From: Syntrophus sp. PtaU1.Bin005
GTDB taxonomy: Bacteria; Desulfobacterota; Syntrophia; Syntrophales; Syntrophaceae
Assembly (NCBI GenBank): GCA_002067745.1
Contig: MVRU01000014.1
Coordinates: 1 to 49,015, forward strand
Direction: 5' to 3'
DNA length: 49,015 nt
In this document: positions 26,025 through 33,793 of the stretch, in pieces
Layout: every line of letters starts with the position of its first letter
Numbering within the stretch: the stretch's first letter is position 1
The notes under the pieces: generated by a model
The model's database searches: none
Told to the model about the DNA's origin: nothing
Seen by the model: only the letters and a program-made list of their open reading frames with translations
Position numbers and translations under genes: made by a program

Positions 26025-27515
26025 TTATTCCACTCCCGGCTCTTTCCTCCGCATGTGGGGGAAGAGGATCACATCCCGTATGGACGGCGAATCCGTTAAA
26101 AGCATGACAAGCCGGTCAATTCCGATTCCCTCGCCGGCCGTCGGCGGCATGGCATATTCCAGAACCTGGACATAATCCTCATCCATGACGTGCGTTTCCT
26201 CGTTACCCTCTTCCCGCTCCTTGGCCTGCATGAGGAAACGTTCCCGCTGATCTTCCGGATCGTTCAACTCGGAGAAGGCATTGGCGATCTCCTTGCCGGC
26301 GATGTACAGTTCAAAGCGGTCGGTAACACCCGGATCCTCGACATTGCGCCGGGACAGAGGAGATACCTCGACGGGATAAAGGGTCACAAACGTGGGCTGC
26401 ACGAGTTTCTCTTCCACAATCTCTTCAAAGATGGCGGTCACGAGTTTGCCCAGGGCGTCCGTATTCTTGACCTCCAAACCCAGCTGGCGGGCATAGGCAT
26501 AGGCCTTCTCTTGATGCTCCAGGATTTCAGGGTCTATTCCACCGTAACGGAGGATGGAATCCTTCACCGAAATCCGCGTCCAAGGCGGAGTCAAATCGAT
26601 CTCCATTCCCTGATACTGGAAATTCAGCGTGCCCAGAACGCGCTGCGCAACGGTAGTCAGCAGCTCCTCCGTAAAGGTCATCAGGTCTTCATAGGTCGCA
26701 TAGGCCTGATAAAATTCCATCATCGTAAATTCCGGATTGTGAAAGGTGGAGATCCCCTCGTTGCGGAAATTCCGGTTGATCTCATAAACCCGCTCCAACC
26801 CCCCGGTAATGAGCCGCTTCAGGTAAAGTTCAGGGGCGATCCGGAGATACAGGTCCATTCCCAAGGCGTTGTGGTGGGTCCTGAAAGGCCTCGCTGTTGC
26901 GCCGCCCGCCTTGGGCTGCATCATGGGCGTTTCCACTTCCAGAAAATCCCGTTCGTCCATGAAACGGCGAATGGCATTGATGATCCGGCTCCGGGTCACA
27001 AAGACCTCCCGCACGCCTGGATTGACGATCAGGTCCACGTGCCGCTGCCGGTAACGGGTCTCAACATCCGTCAGACCATGCCATTTCTCCGGCAGCGGTC
27101 GAATGGCCTTGGACAGCAGCCGCAACTCATCCACCTCGATGGTCAGCTCCCCCGTTTTGGTTCGAATGGGCCTTCCGCCAATAAAAACGATATCCCCCAC
27201 ATCCAGCCTCTTGAAGAGGGCGTAGGCCGCATCTCCGATTCCGTTCCGGTGGAGATAGGCCTGAATTTTTCCCTTACGGTCCTGAATATTGATAAAGGCC
27301 GCTTTCCCGAAATTCCGGACGGCCATCAATCTGCCTGCCAGGGTGAACCGCTCATGAAGCCCCCCCAGGAGTTCATTATCCGCATCTTCGAATCGCTCCA
27401 GAATCGAAGCCGTCGTGTCGTCCACACGGACATCGTTCGGGTACAAATCAACCCCCTCGGCTTTCAGGGCGTCAATCTTCTCAATCCTTTTCCTAAAAAG
27501 TTCACTGTCTGCCAT
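26025..27515 (-). CDS. lysS: Lysyl-tRNA synthetase, class II (LysS)
   Basis: A 496-residue enzyme charging tRNA-Lys. The N-terminal OB-fold anticodon-binding domain covers ~50-140 (FTLAGRLMAVRNFGKAAFINIQD...). The class II core has motif 2 (YEINRNFRNEGISTFHNPEFT, split by family norms into R-x-E and substrate-binding parts) and motif 3 (GIGIDRLVMLLTDS) near the C-terminus. It is the first gene of the minus-strand envelope train, 63 bases ahead of the Lol permease, as in several Deltaproteobacteria. The promoter should lie in the divergent region shared with ssb. A GGTGA lies four bases before the ATG. Confidence 0.96.
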   Translation of the reverse strand: MADSELFRKRIEKIDALKAEGVDLYPNDVRVDDTTASILERFEDADNELLGGLHERFTLAGRLMAVRNFGKAAFINIQDRKGKIQAYLHRNGIGDAAYALFKRLDVGDIVFIGGRPIRTKTGELTIEVDELRLLSKAIRPLPEKWHGLTDVETRYRQRHVDLIVNPGVREVFVTRSRIINAIRRFMDERDFLEVETPMMQPKAGGATARPFRTHHNALGMDLYLRIAPELYLKRLITGGLERVYEINRNFRNEGISTFHNPEFTMMEFYQAYATYEDLMTFTEELLTTVAQRVLGTLNFQYQGMEIDLTPPWTRISVKDSILRYGGIDPEILEHQEKAYAYARQLGLEVKNTDALGKLVTAIFEEIVEEKLVQPTFVTLYPVEVSPLSRRNVEDPGVTDRFELYIAGKEIANAFSELNDPEDQRERFLMQAKEREEGNEETHVMDEDYVQVLEYAMPPTAGEGIGIDRLVMLLTDSPSIRDVILFPHMRRKEPGVE

Positions 27516-27547
27516 ATCGTCACCAGAACACTGTTATAAAGCGAAGT

Positions 27548-27576
27548 TCACTATCGTTTTTTTCCCCGTTAGTCAA
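27548..27576 (-). promoter_or_regulatory. Possible promoter for lysS and the envelope gene train
   Basis: On the minus strand, TTGACT (27576-27571) and TAGTGA (27553-27548) are separated by 17 bases, just upstream of lysS. The -35 matches well, the -10 poorly; a TTATAA lies further downstream. Confidence 0.3.
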
Positions 27577-27615
27577 GAAGGTTTTGAAAACACAGGACAG
27601 ATGCCCCGACCGTGA

Positions 27616-27636
27616 CCTGCCGCTCACAGCGGCAGG
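27616..27636. promoter_or_regulatory. Nine-base-pair hairpin/dyad between lysS and ssb promoters
   Basis: CCTGCCGCT-CAC-AGCGGCAGG is a perfect inverted repeat placed between the two divergent promoters, 12 bases before the ssb -35. No T-run follows on either strand, so it is not a terminator. It may be an operator or a structured leader of the lysS-side antisense. Confidence 0.4.
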
Positions 27637-27648
27637 GTTCAAATGAGA

Positions 27649-27677
27649 TTGCTAATTCGGAGGTATTTGTGTATAGC
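27649..27677 (+). promoter_or_regulatory. Probable sigma70 promoter of ssb
   Basis: TTGCTA (27649-27654), 17-base spacer, TATAGC (27672-27677), about 49 bases before the ssb start. Each hexamer matches four of six consensus bases. Confidence 0.45.
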
Positions 27678-27725
27678 AGAAACCATCTGCAGTTGACTTC
27701 GACAGGGGAGGATGACGGATATTCC

Positions 27726-28145
27726 ATGATCAATAAAGCGATCTTAGTAGGCAGGCTGGGAAAGGATCCTGAAGTTCGCTACACGCCGGATGGCGCCATG
27801 GTTACGAGCTTCAGTCTGGCCACGGATGAACAGTGGAAAGATAAAAGCGGCGAAAAGGTTCAGAAAACCGAGTGGCACAACATTGTCACCTTCGGCAAGC
27901 TTGCGGAAATCTGCGGCAATTACCTGGCTAAGGGGCTGCTTGTCTATATCGAAGGGCGGATCCGCACCCGCGCCTGGGAAGGGAAGGACGGCGTCAAGCG
28001 GTATACAACGGAAATCATTGCCCAGGATATGAAGATGCTCAGCCCTAAAGGGGCTGATCGGGGTGAAAGCAGGAGCGCACCGGAAGGGCATTATTCGCCC
28101 TTCAACGACGCCTCGGCTCTGCCGGAGGATGATGTCCCCTTCTGA
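27726..28145 (+). CDS. ssb: Single-stranded DNA-binding protein (SSB)
   Basis: A 139-residue protein that coats single-stranded DNA in replication, repair and recombination. The OB fold spans 1-~105 ([20 protein letters not shown] ... [18 protein letters not shown]), followed by a short flexible linker and the acidic tail EDDVPF, which recruits partner proteins. ATG 27726 is the family start; the frame is open further upstream to 27612 but that extension is not SSB-like. The AGGGGAGG (27704-27711) is 14 bases away, far for a ribosome site, and sits directly against a five-codon ORF (27712-27729) whose stop overlaps the ssb ATG. Confidence 0.96.
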   Translation: MINKAILVGRLGKDPEVRYTPDGAMVTSFSLATDEQWKDKSGEKVQKTEWHNIVTFGKLAEICGNYLAKGLLVYIEGRIRTRAWEGKDGVKRYTTEIIAQDMKMLSPKGADRGESRSAPEGHYSPFNDASALPEDDVPF

Positions 28146-28387
28146 CACATGCAACGGATTTCTTCACCCGGACACGCCGGCCGGCGGAGCGGCCCTCAGG
28201 CGGCAGACTTTCGGATTCCTATGTCGCCTGTACGGCGGCGCTCTGACCGCCTGCTGCCGGCTTTGATCTGAAACGGGAAGAAGACGACCGTGGAACGTTG
28301 AGGCGGGGCTCAGAAACCCTTACCCCCATTGCCCCGTGCCGGGAGGCGGCCGTTGTTCAGCCGGGCGGGGATATCCCGCAGGTGGTC
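28146..28387. other. GC-rich gap between convergent ssb and tatA
   Basis: About 240 bases rich in CGG/CCG repeats with many weak inverted repeats (for example AGGCGGCAG against CTGCTGCCG). No clean hairpin with a T-run is visible for either direction, and no supported gene. Confidence 0.4.
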
Positions 28388-28573
28388 TTATTTCGGCTCG
28401 ATCTTCTTTGAAGGGGAGGTAACGTCAATTTCTTCAGGTTCGTTTGTTGCCTTCTTAAAGTTCTTGATTCCCTTGCCGATTGCGCCTCCGATCTCCGGAA
28501 GTTTGCCGGCTCCGAAAATGATCAGGATGATCACCAAAATAACCAGCAATTCAGGCATGCCAATTCCAAACAT
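28388..28573 (-). CDS. tatA: Sec-independent protein translocase subunit TatA
   Basis: A 61-residue membrane protein of the twin-arginine translocase. A single N-terminal membrane helix ([23 protein letters not shown]) ends in the family FGAGKLPE hinge, followed by an amphipathic helix ([11 protein letters not shown]) and a charged tail. TatA forms the pore-like oligomer that moves folded proteins across the inner membrane. AAAGGAGA lies about nine bases before the ATG. tatB and tatC are not in the window, so this copy stands alone, with its own promoter at 28655-28683. Confidence 0.95.
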   Translation of the reverse strand: MFGIGMPELLVILVIILIIFGAGKLPEIGGAIGKGIKNFKKATNEPEEIDVTSPSKKIEPK

Positions 28574-28654
28574 AGAGTTCTTTCTCCTTTACGCGTACAT
28601 TCGGTTTTCCGCAGGAAAACGAATTCGCTTCATTTCATATGAACCATGATCATC

Positions 28655-28683
28655 AGCATAAAATAACATTTTATCGTTGTCAA
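28655..28683 (-). promoter_or_regulatory. Strong sigma70-type promoter of tatA with a palindrome in the spacer
   Basis: On the minus strand, a consensus -35 TTGACA (28683-28678), 17 bases, then TATGCT (28660-28655). The spacer region holds a perfect inverted repeat ATAAAAT-AAC-ATTTTAT (28658-28674) that reaches into the -10. Such a site could let a repressor block RNA polymerase, or just reflect AT-rich promoter DNA. Confidence 0.6.
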
Positions 28684-28722
28684 ACAGATCATGAAGTGGA
28701 CAGGCCGATCGCCCGGCTTCGC

Positions 28723-29574
28723 TCAAGGGAGATTGAGGTGAACAACCTGCCCATGCCCCCCCAGATTTTCCAGCAGCCGATCCTGGAACAATACCCTGAC
28801 ACCCGCCGCATTGCCAATATCCAGGGCAAAGCGATCCTTGGCACTGAGGTCCAGCCGTTCTCCGGGTCGGAGCGTTCTTTCCGTGGTCTCCTGGCCATCG
28901 GTCCGGATCCGGAGCCAGGTCTTTTCCTTCGCTTCAATAATAAGCGTGTAGGAATTGGAGGTATGTTCACCAGCCTCCTGTAAGGGGGGCGTCTGAGCTT
29001 GTTCCGCTGGGGCCGCCTGGGGCTGAATGGCATCCGGTGCGGCCGGCAGGGGTTCCGCTGGAACCGGAGGTGTCGCAACCCCCTTGATAGCCGCCGTGCC
29101 GGCGGGCTCCTCTTCGGGAGAGGCCGTTCCTTCCAGCTTGCCCGAACCGGAATCCGGTAAAATCCGAATTTCATTGGTGTATGAAGCAAAGAGCCAGGCA
29201 AGGGCGCCGATAAAAAAAAGAACGGATACAATCAGGGCGAGACGTTTCCAGGAACGCTGTTGACCGGAAGGAAAGGTTCCGGTGAATTCCTTCTGAAGGA
29301 TGGGAGGAGGCGCCTGTTCGCTTTCATGCTTGAAATAATCCAGGAAGGGCTGACTGTCCACCTGGAGAAAATCGGCATAATTCCGGACAAAGTTCCGTGT
29401 ATAGACATCAGGCGGTAAAAGGTGGAACTCGCCCTTCTCCAGTGCGTCAAGGACCGAAACACTTATTTTCGTTTTTTCATGAACATCCTTCAATGAAAGC
29501 CCCTTTGCTTCCCTGACGGCTTTCAAGTCCGATACGAACGTTTTCAGTCCCTCATGAACCTGCTCTGCACTCAT
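28723..29574 (-). CDS. RodZ-like protein: N-terminal helix-turn-helix, one membrane helix, C-terminal DUF4115-type domain
   Basis: A 283-residue bitopic inner membrane protein. Residues ~8-80 form a Cro/RodZ-type HTH (LKAVREAKGLSLKDVHEKTKIS...LEKGEFHLLPPDVYTRNFVRNYA). A basic segment and a membrane helix follow at ~117-137 (LALIVSVLFFIGALAWLFA), then a Pro/Ala/Gln-rich linker (~150-205) and a C-terminal beta domain (~208-283, LIIEAKEKTWLRIRTDG) of the DUF4115 kind. RodZ links the MreB cytoskeleton to the cell wall machinery; family membership is clear, a role in cell shape is inferred. ATG 29574 has AGGTGG eight bases upstream. Divergent from the inositol phosphatase gene. Confidence 0.88.
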   Translation of the reverse strand: MSAEQVHEGLKTFVSDLKAVREAKGLSLKDVHEKTKISVSVLDALEKGEFHLLPPDVYTRNFVRNYADFLQVDSQPFLDYFKHESEQAPPPILQKEFTGTFPSGQQRSWKRLALIVSVLFFIGALAWLFASYTNEIRILPDSGSGKLEGTASPEEEPAGTAAIKGVATPPVPAEPLPAAPDAIQPQAAPAEQAQTPPLQEAGEHTSNSYTLIIEAKEKTWLRIRTDGQETTERTLRPGERLDLSAKDRFALDIGNAAGVRVLFQDRLLENLGGHGQVVHLNLP

Positions 29575-29759
29575 GGCACATCCACCTTTTTTCCTTACCT
29601 GAATCCAGGACCCATCCTGAATAACATCAAATGGAGAGCTCCGCAATACAAAGTTGCCCCCCATCGATCCGCCGGCATTAATCCTGGTTTTTTGTCTTTT
29701 TTGTGTGATAAGGGTTTTCGGCGATACGGAATCTGAACGATACAGGAGATTTTACTGGA

Positions 29760-30539
29760 ATGAATCCATTTACCGAGTTTGCTGTTTCAGCGGCACGAAA
29801 AGCCGGAGAGCTTCTTAAAAGCCGTCTGAACACACCGCATTCCATTGATTATAAAGGAGTCGTCAACCTCGTTACGGAAGCGGACCGCATGTCCGAAGCG
29901 CTGATTCTCGATCTCATTCAGCGGCAATTCCCCGACCACTCCGTTTTGACGGAAGAGTCCCCGGAACGAGAAAGGGACTCGAGCTACCGCTGGATCATCG
30001 ACCCCCTGGATGGAACGACCAACTATGCCCACGGCTATCCAGTCTTTTGCGTCTCCATCGCCTTGGAGCAGGATGGAAATATGATCGTCGGGGTTGTCTA
30101 TCATCCCATGATGGATGAAATGTTTGTTTCAGAAAAGGGAAAGGGATCGTGGCTCAACGGTCAACGCATCTGGGTGTCGGACACGTCCGACCTTTCCCGA
30201 AGCCTCATCGCCACGGGGTTTCCTTATGACGTCAGGGAAAGTGAAAACAACAATCTGAATTATTTCAACTCGATGATCATGAAAGCCCAGGCGATCCGCC
30301 GCGCCGGGGCAGCCGCCCTTGACATGGCTTACCTCGCCGCCGGCCGGTTCGACGGCTTCTGGGAATTGAAGCTGATGCCTTGGGATACCGCAGCCGCCTC
30401 GCTGCTCGTCCAGGAGGCCGGGGGAATCGTCACGGATCTTCGGGGCCGGAACTTTTCATTGACAGCCCCCCACGTACTGGCATCAAACGGAAAGATCCAT
30501 CAGCGGATGCTTTCCGCCCTTTCGGAAGCGCAGGAATAA
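29760..30539 (+). CDS. suhB: Inositol-1-monophosphatase family protein (SuhB-like)
   Basis: A 259-residue Mg2+-dependent sugar phosphatase. Metal ligands are visible: Glu65/Glu66 in LTEES, Asp81 and Asp84 in IIDPLDGTTN (79-88), and Asp209 in PWDTAA. The substrate may be myo-inositol-1-phosphate or another small phosphate ester; SuhB members also bind the transcription machinery in E. coli, which cannot be judged here. The length is normal for the family. AGGAG lies 11 bases before the ATG. It is a single-gene unit, convergent with the hybrid kinase gene (30 bases between stops). Confidence 0.92.
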   Translation: MNPFTEFAVSAARKAGELLKSRLNTPHSIDYKGVVNLVTEADRMSEALILDLIQRQFPDHSVLTEESPERERDSSYRWIIDPLDGTTNYAHGYPVFCVSIALEQDGNMIVGVVYHPMMDEMFVSEKGKGSWLNGQRIWVSDTSDLSRSLIATGFPYDVRESENNNLNYFNSMIMKAQAIRRAGAAALDMAYLAAGRFDGFWELKLMPWDTAAASLLVQEAGGIVTDLRGRNFSLTAPHVLASNGKIHQRMLSALSEAQE

Positions 30540-30569
30540 CAGCGGCTTATTCGGGCCACGCGGTTCGTG

Positions 30570-32372
30570 CTATCCTCTGGAGAGGACATCGCTGACAGCA
30601 GACTTCAAGGTCATGAGGGTGAAGGGTTTTGTAATCGCCTCCTTGAAACCGAAGTCCCTGAAGGATTGCACAATGGGGTCATTGGAATAGCCGGTCGCAA
30701 TAATGGCTCGAACATCGGGATCAAACTCCAGCATTTTCTGAATGGCCTGTTTCCCGCCCATGCCCCCTCGAACGGTCAGATCGAGGATGACCAGATCGTA
30801 GGGCCGAGCGGTCGTTTTGGCGTCTCGGTACATGGCAACGGCTTCCTCCCCATTTTCGGCGGTAACCACTTCATAACCAAGGTGGTTCAGAATCTGCCCC
30901 ATGACCTGTCGAACGGTTTCCTCGTCATCCATGACCAGAATCCGCCCCTGGGCACCGCCCGGTTTTTGATCGACATCTTTCAGGGAAAGAACCTTTTCTT
31001 CAATAGACGCCGGAATATAAACGGTAAACCGGGTCCCTCTGCCGATTTCTGTCGAATAGGTGATCAGACCTTCATGCTTTTTGATGATGGAATGGCAGAT
31101 GGCCAGCCCCAAGCCCTTTCCCTTGATATTGCCGAAAGACTTCGTCGTAAAATACGGATCAAAGATTCTGGAGCGGTCCTCTTCCGGAATGCCCTTGCCG
31201 TGGTCCTCCACCGACCATTCCACATAGGCGCCTTCCTTGAGCGCAGGATTTTCTCCTTTCATGATGCGGATGTTTTCCGCCCGTATGGTGACGATTCCGC
31301 CTTCGGGCATGGCTTCCCGGGCATTTCTGACCAGATGGAGAACAACCTGCTGCATCTGTCCTTCATCGATCAGTGCAGGCCACAGATTTTCTGGAAATTC
31401 AAAGGAAGACTGGATGTTGGAACCGCTCAGAGCAATGCTGGCCGATTCCCGGAGAAGACGATCCAGCATGTGAATCCTCTTGAGCGGCCCTCCTCCCTCG
31501 GAAAATGTAATCAGCCTTGAAGTCAGCTCCCGGGCCTGGATGCAGGCCGCCTCCGCTCGGCTCAATTCGTTGAAAATCTGGTCATCTTTCTTGCTGATCA
31601 TTTTTACCAGGGTGATGGTCCCCATGATCACGGCCAAAAGATTGTTGAAATCGTGGGCGATTCCTCCGGCAAGAATCCCGACGGACTCAAGTTTGTGGAC
31701 CCTGGTGATTTCCTCGTCGATCCGTTTGCGGTCCGTAATGTCATGGATGACGGAACACAGATGCAGCTGTTCATCGATATGGATCGGGCCGACGTACACT
31801 TCGACATCCCGGACCTGGCCATCGGCCAGACGATGCTGGGAATAAAAGTGATTGCTCGTGAACTCACTCTCCCGATTTCTTTCAAAAAACTCCTGCACCT
31901 CCGTCAGCGTATCGATATCCGTCACCTTCATCCGCCTCATCATTTCCCGGCTGCAATGGTAATATTGGCAGGCCGCGGGATTGGCATCGACAATGAGACC
32001 TGTTTGGGGATTGGTCAAGAGGATGACGGTATGATTGTTCTCAAAGAGAGTCCGGTATCGTTCCTCGCTTTCCCGCCTTGACGCTTCCGCAATCTGGTAC
32101 TTCCGGATCTCTTCGGAGAGCGCCAGGTTGGAATTCTCCAGTTGAACCGTGCGCTCCTGAACTCTCTGCTCAAGGTGTTTTTTCAGGATTTCCAGTTCGG
32201 AATTCTTTTTCCTCCATTCGTTGAGCATTTCCACGTATTTTAAAAAGACGCTTTCATTTTCCTCTTGCGTCAATATATTGTCATTCTCCAGGTGCCTCAC
32301 CCGGATGGCCATATCCTCAATCTGGCGTTGCAGAGCCTGAATCGTTTTATCCTTCGACTCGGTTTCGTTCAT
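30570..32372 (-). CDS. Hybrid sensor histidine kinase: coiled coil, PAS, HisKA, HATPase, receiver
   Basis: A 600-residue soluble signalling protein with no membrane segment. An N-terminal coiled coil (1-100, with VQERTVQLENSNLALSEEI) leads to a PAS domain (~100-215, RYRTLFENNHTVILLTNPQTG ... DITDRKR). The phospho-acceptor His240 lies in LAGGIAHDFNNLLAV. The ATPase domain has N-box LVRNAREAMP, G1 VEDHGKGIP and G2 KGKGLGLAI. The C-terminal receiver (476-600) has the acidic pair DDEE, phospho-acceptor Asp531, Thr560 and Lys582. No DNA-binding output is attached. Its start lies one base from the stop of the HDOD gene, so the two are coupled and probably act in one pathway. Confidence 0.93.
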   Translation of the reverse strand: MNETESKDKTIQALQRQIEDMAIRVRHLENDNILTQEENESVFLKYVEMLNEWRKKNSELEILKKHLEQRVQERTVQLENSNLALSEEIRKYQIAEASRRESEERYRTLFENNHTVILLTNPQTGLIVDANPAACQYYHCSREMMRRMKVTDIDTLTEVQEFFERNRESEFTSNHFYSQHRLADGQVRDVEVYVGPIHIDEQLHLCSVIHDITDRKRIDEEITRVHKLESVGILAGGIAHDFNNLLAVIMGTITLVKMISKKDDQIFNELSRAEAACIQARELTSRLITFSEGGGPLKRIHMLDRLLRESASIALSGSNIQSSFEFPENLWPALIDEGQMQQVVLHLVRNAREAMPEGGIVTIRAENIRIMKGENPALKEGAYVEWSVEDHGKGIPEEDRSRIFDPYFTTKSFGNIKGKGLGLAICHSIIKKHEGLITYSTEIGRGTRFTVYIPASIEEKVLSLKDVDQKPGGAQGRILVMDDEETVRQVMGQILNHLGYEVVTAENGEEAVAMYRDAKTTARPYDLVILDLTVRGGMGGKQAIQKMLEFDPDVRAIIATGYSNDPIVQSFRDFGFKEAITKPFTLMTLKSAVSDVLSRG

Positions 32373-32373
32373 C

Positions 32374-33240
32374 TCAGAACCATCCGTCCTTTTTCATCTG
32401 TGCAATCTGCGCTTCCACTTCATCCATGATAATTTCCAGAGCCCGTTCCTTGATCTGGAGCCGATTCAGGCAGAATTCATAAGCAGGGACATCGATCAGG
32501 CTTGTTTCTGAAAATCCGACCTTTCGCAGCTGGCAGGCGCAATTCGCAACATAAACCGTGTCGGCCATCAGAAGAGCGGGGGCCGCATCTCCCGCTTCGG
32601 TGCTTTCCGCCGTTCCGATGACGCGGCATAACTCCTCGGGAAAGTTCCAGTTTTCCGCCAGCATTTTCCCAATGTCTTGATGGCAATAGCCCAGAACATC
32701 CCGTTCGGCTGAGAGCAGATCGCTTTCAGTTTTTTCCTTCGTCGCCAGAATGGAGAGAAATTCGTCATGCAAAAACTTTTCTTCCACGATAATCCCGATG
32801 TCATGAAGAAGGCCGGCCGTGTACACCCCTCCGCCGCTTTTTCGAAATTCGCGCCGGTAAAGAAGTTTACCGCAAAGGGCAACCCCGATGCAATGCTCCC
32901 AGAGCGCCGTCCGGGAATAGCCGTATGTCTTCCTTCCATTGTCCTGGAAGAGCTCGAAAAATTTCTGATTGAGGGTCAGTTCCACAATGGCGTCAAATCC
33001 GACGAAGATGATGGCATCCATGATGCTCGCGATACCCCGGCGCATTCCGTATAACGCGGAATTGGCCCGGCGGAGCACGTTGGCGGACAGGGGCGGGTCT
33101 ATTTCGATGAGATTTTTCAAGTCCGTGACGCTGGAATCAGGATTATTAATGACTTCAATAAGTTTAACCAGGGTGGTTTTTAAAGAGGAAAGGTTTGACT
33201 TGTTGACGAGCAGCAGCACTTCTTCAAGGGATTTTGACAT
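32374..33240 (-). CDS. HDOD-domain signalling protein
   Basis: A 288-residue soluble protein of the HDOD family (an HD-related output domain). It has the family phrases LIEIDPPLSANVLRRANSALYG and IASIMDAIIFVGFDAIVEL, and a retained HD dipeptide in GLLHDIG. The remaining metal-binding residues of true HD-GYP phosphodiesterases are not obvious, so it is probably a regulatory rather than catalytic domain. The next gene downstream is the hybrid kinase, an arrangement common in Deltaproteobacteria. ATG 33240 is given; a TTG at 33249 is closer to GGAG and would add three residues. Confidence 0.88.
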   Translation of the reverse strand: MSKSLEEVLLLVNKSNLSSLKTTLVKLIEVINNPDSSVTDLKNLIEIDPPLSANVLRRANSALYGMRRGIASIMDAIIFVGFDAIVELTLNQKFFELFQDNGRKTYGYSRTALWEHCIGVALCGKLLYRREFRKSGGGVYTAGLLHDIGIIVEEKFLHDEFLSILATKEKTESDLLSAERDVLGYCHQDIGKMLAENWNFPEELCRVIGTAESTEAGDAAPALLMADTVYVANCACQLRKVGFSETSLIDVPAYEFCLNRLQIKERALEIIMDEVEAQIAQMKKDGWF

Positions 33241-33291
33241 AAGCTTCAAATGCTCCGTTTAGAGTCATGGAAAGGAATGCCTGACACTCCC

Positions 33292-33320
33292 AAGCTAATC
33301 GAAACCCCTTCCTATTTCAA
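33292..33320 (-). promoter_or_regulatory. Possible promoter for the HDOD/hybrid kinase pair
   Basis: Minus-strand TTGAAA (33320-33315) and TAGCTT (33297-33292) with a 17-base spacer, 52 bases upstream of the HDOD start. The -10 is poor. Confidence 0.3.
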
Positions 33321-33395
33321 GGGAAATTGTCCCCTATCATGACATTTCTTATCAGCATTTTAATCTATTTCTTCTTTTCTCAAGACCACACGTAA

Positions 33396-33578
33396 TCAAA
33401 AGGGAAGCGAAAGCTGCCTCCACCGCGAAAGGCAGCGGCGGCAGAAAGGCCGTTCGGCGGAACGTGCCACGCAGGCCTCTACATCGATGAAATATCCGTG
33501 CCGGTCACACCATCTATGCTCTCTCCGGAGCTTTCCCGCTTCAGGCGTTTCCGGAGGCGTTTTTTTTCTTTTCTTCAT
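33396..33578 (-). CDS. Small cysteine-containing protein, possible zinc-binding
   Basis: A 60-residue reading frame with a basic start (MKKRKKTPPETPEAG) and a compact Cys/His pattern: WCDRHGYF, then EACVARS, then FCRRCLSRW. Four to five Cys/His residues at such spacing suggest a small zinc ribbon or knuckle. The ATG at 33578 is directly preceded by an in-frame GTG. The ribosome site is weak. I do not recognise the family; it may be a real small protein or a chance frame, but the composition and the C-x-x-C motif favour a gene. Confidence 0.45.
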   Translation of the reverse strand: MKKRKKTPPETPEAGKLRREHRWCDRHGYFIDVEACVARSAERPFCRRCLSRWRQLSLPF

Positions 33579-33739
33579 CACCGAAGCCCGCAGAAGAGGA
33601 TCTTCGCCATAGTTTACCCTTTCAAAACCTTCAGTCCTCCCAGGATGGCAAAGTGGAGCTTATCTACATGATATGCCCTAAATTCTCAACATATTGTGTC
33701 TGTGTTACGGAAGTTTTTCTGATGAGAATGGATCGTTTC

Positions 33740-33769
33740 TTGACAGCCTTTCCTTAACTGTTGTATATC
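33740..33769 (+). promoter_or_regulatory. Sigma70-type promoter opening the surface-sugar locus
   Basis: Consensus TTGACA (33740-33745), 18-base spacer, TATATC (33764-33769). The start of transcription would fall near 33776, leaving about 18 bases before the first ATG with an AGGAGG ribosome site (33783-33788). Confidence 0.55.
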
Positions 33770-33793
33770 ACTGCATTCTACGAGGAGGAACTC

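Noticed and set aside
26190-27539. 449-codon plus-strand frame opposite lysS
   Set aside because: Antisense to a certain LysS gene; no motif found.
30534-30560. GAATAA...TTATTC inverted repeat between the phosphatase and kinase genes as terminator
   Set aside because: The stem is six AT-rich base pairs without a T-run on either side.
30567-31520. 317-codon plus-strand frame opposite the hybrid kinase
   Set aside because: Antisense to the kinase receiver and ATPase domains, without recognisable features.
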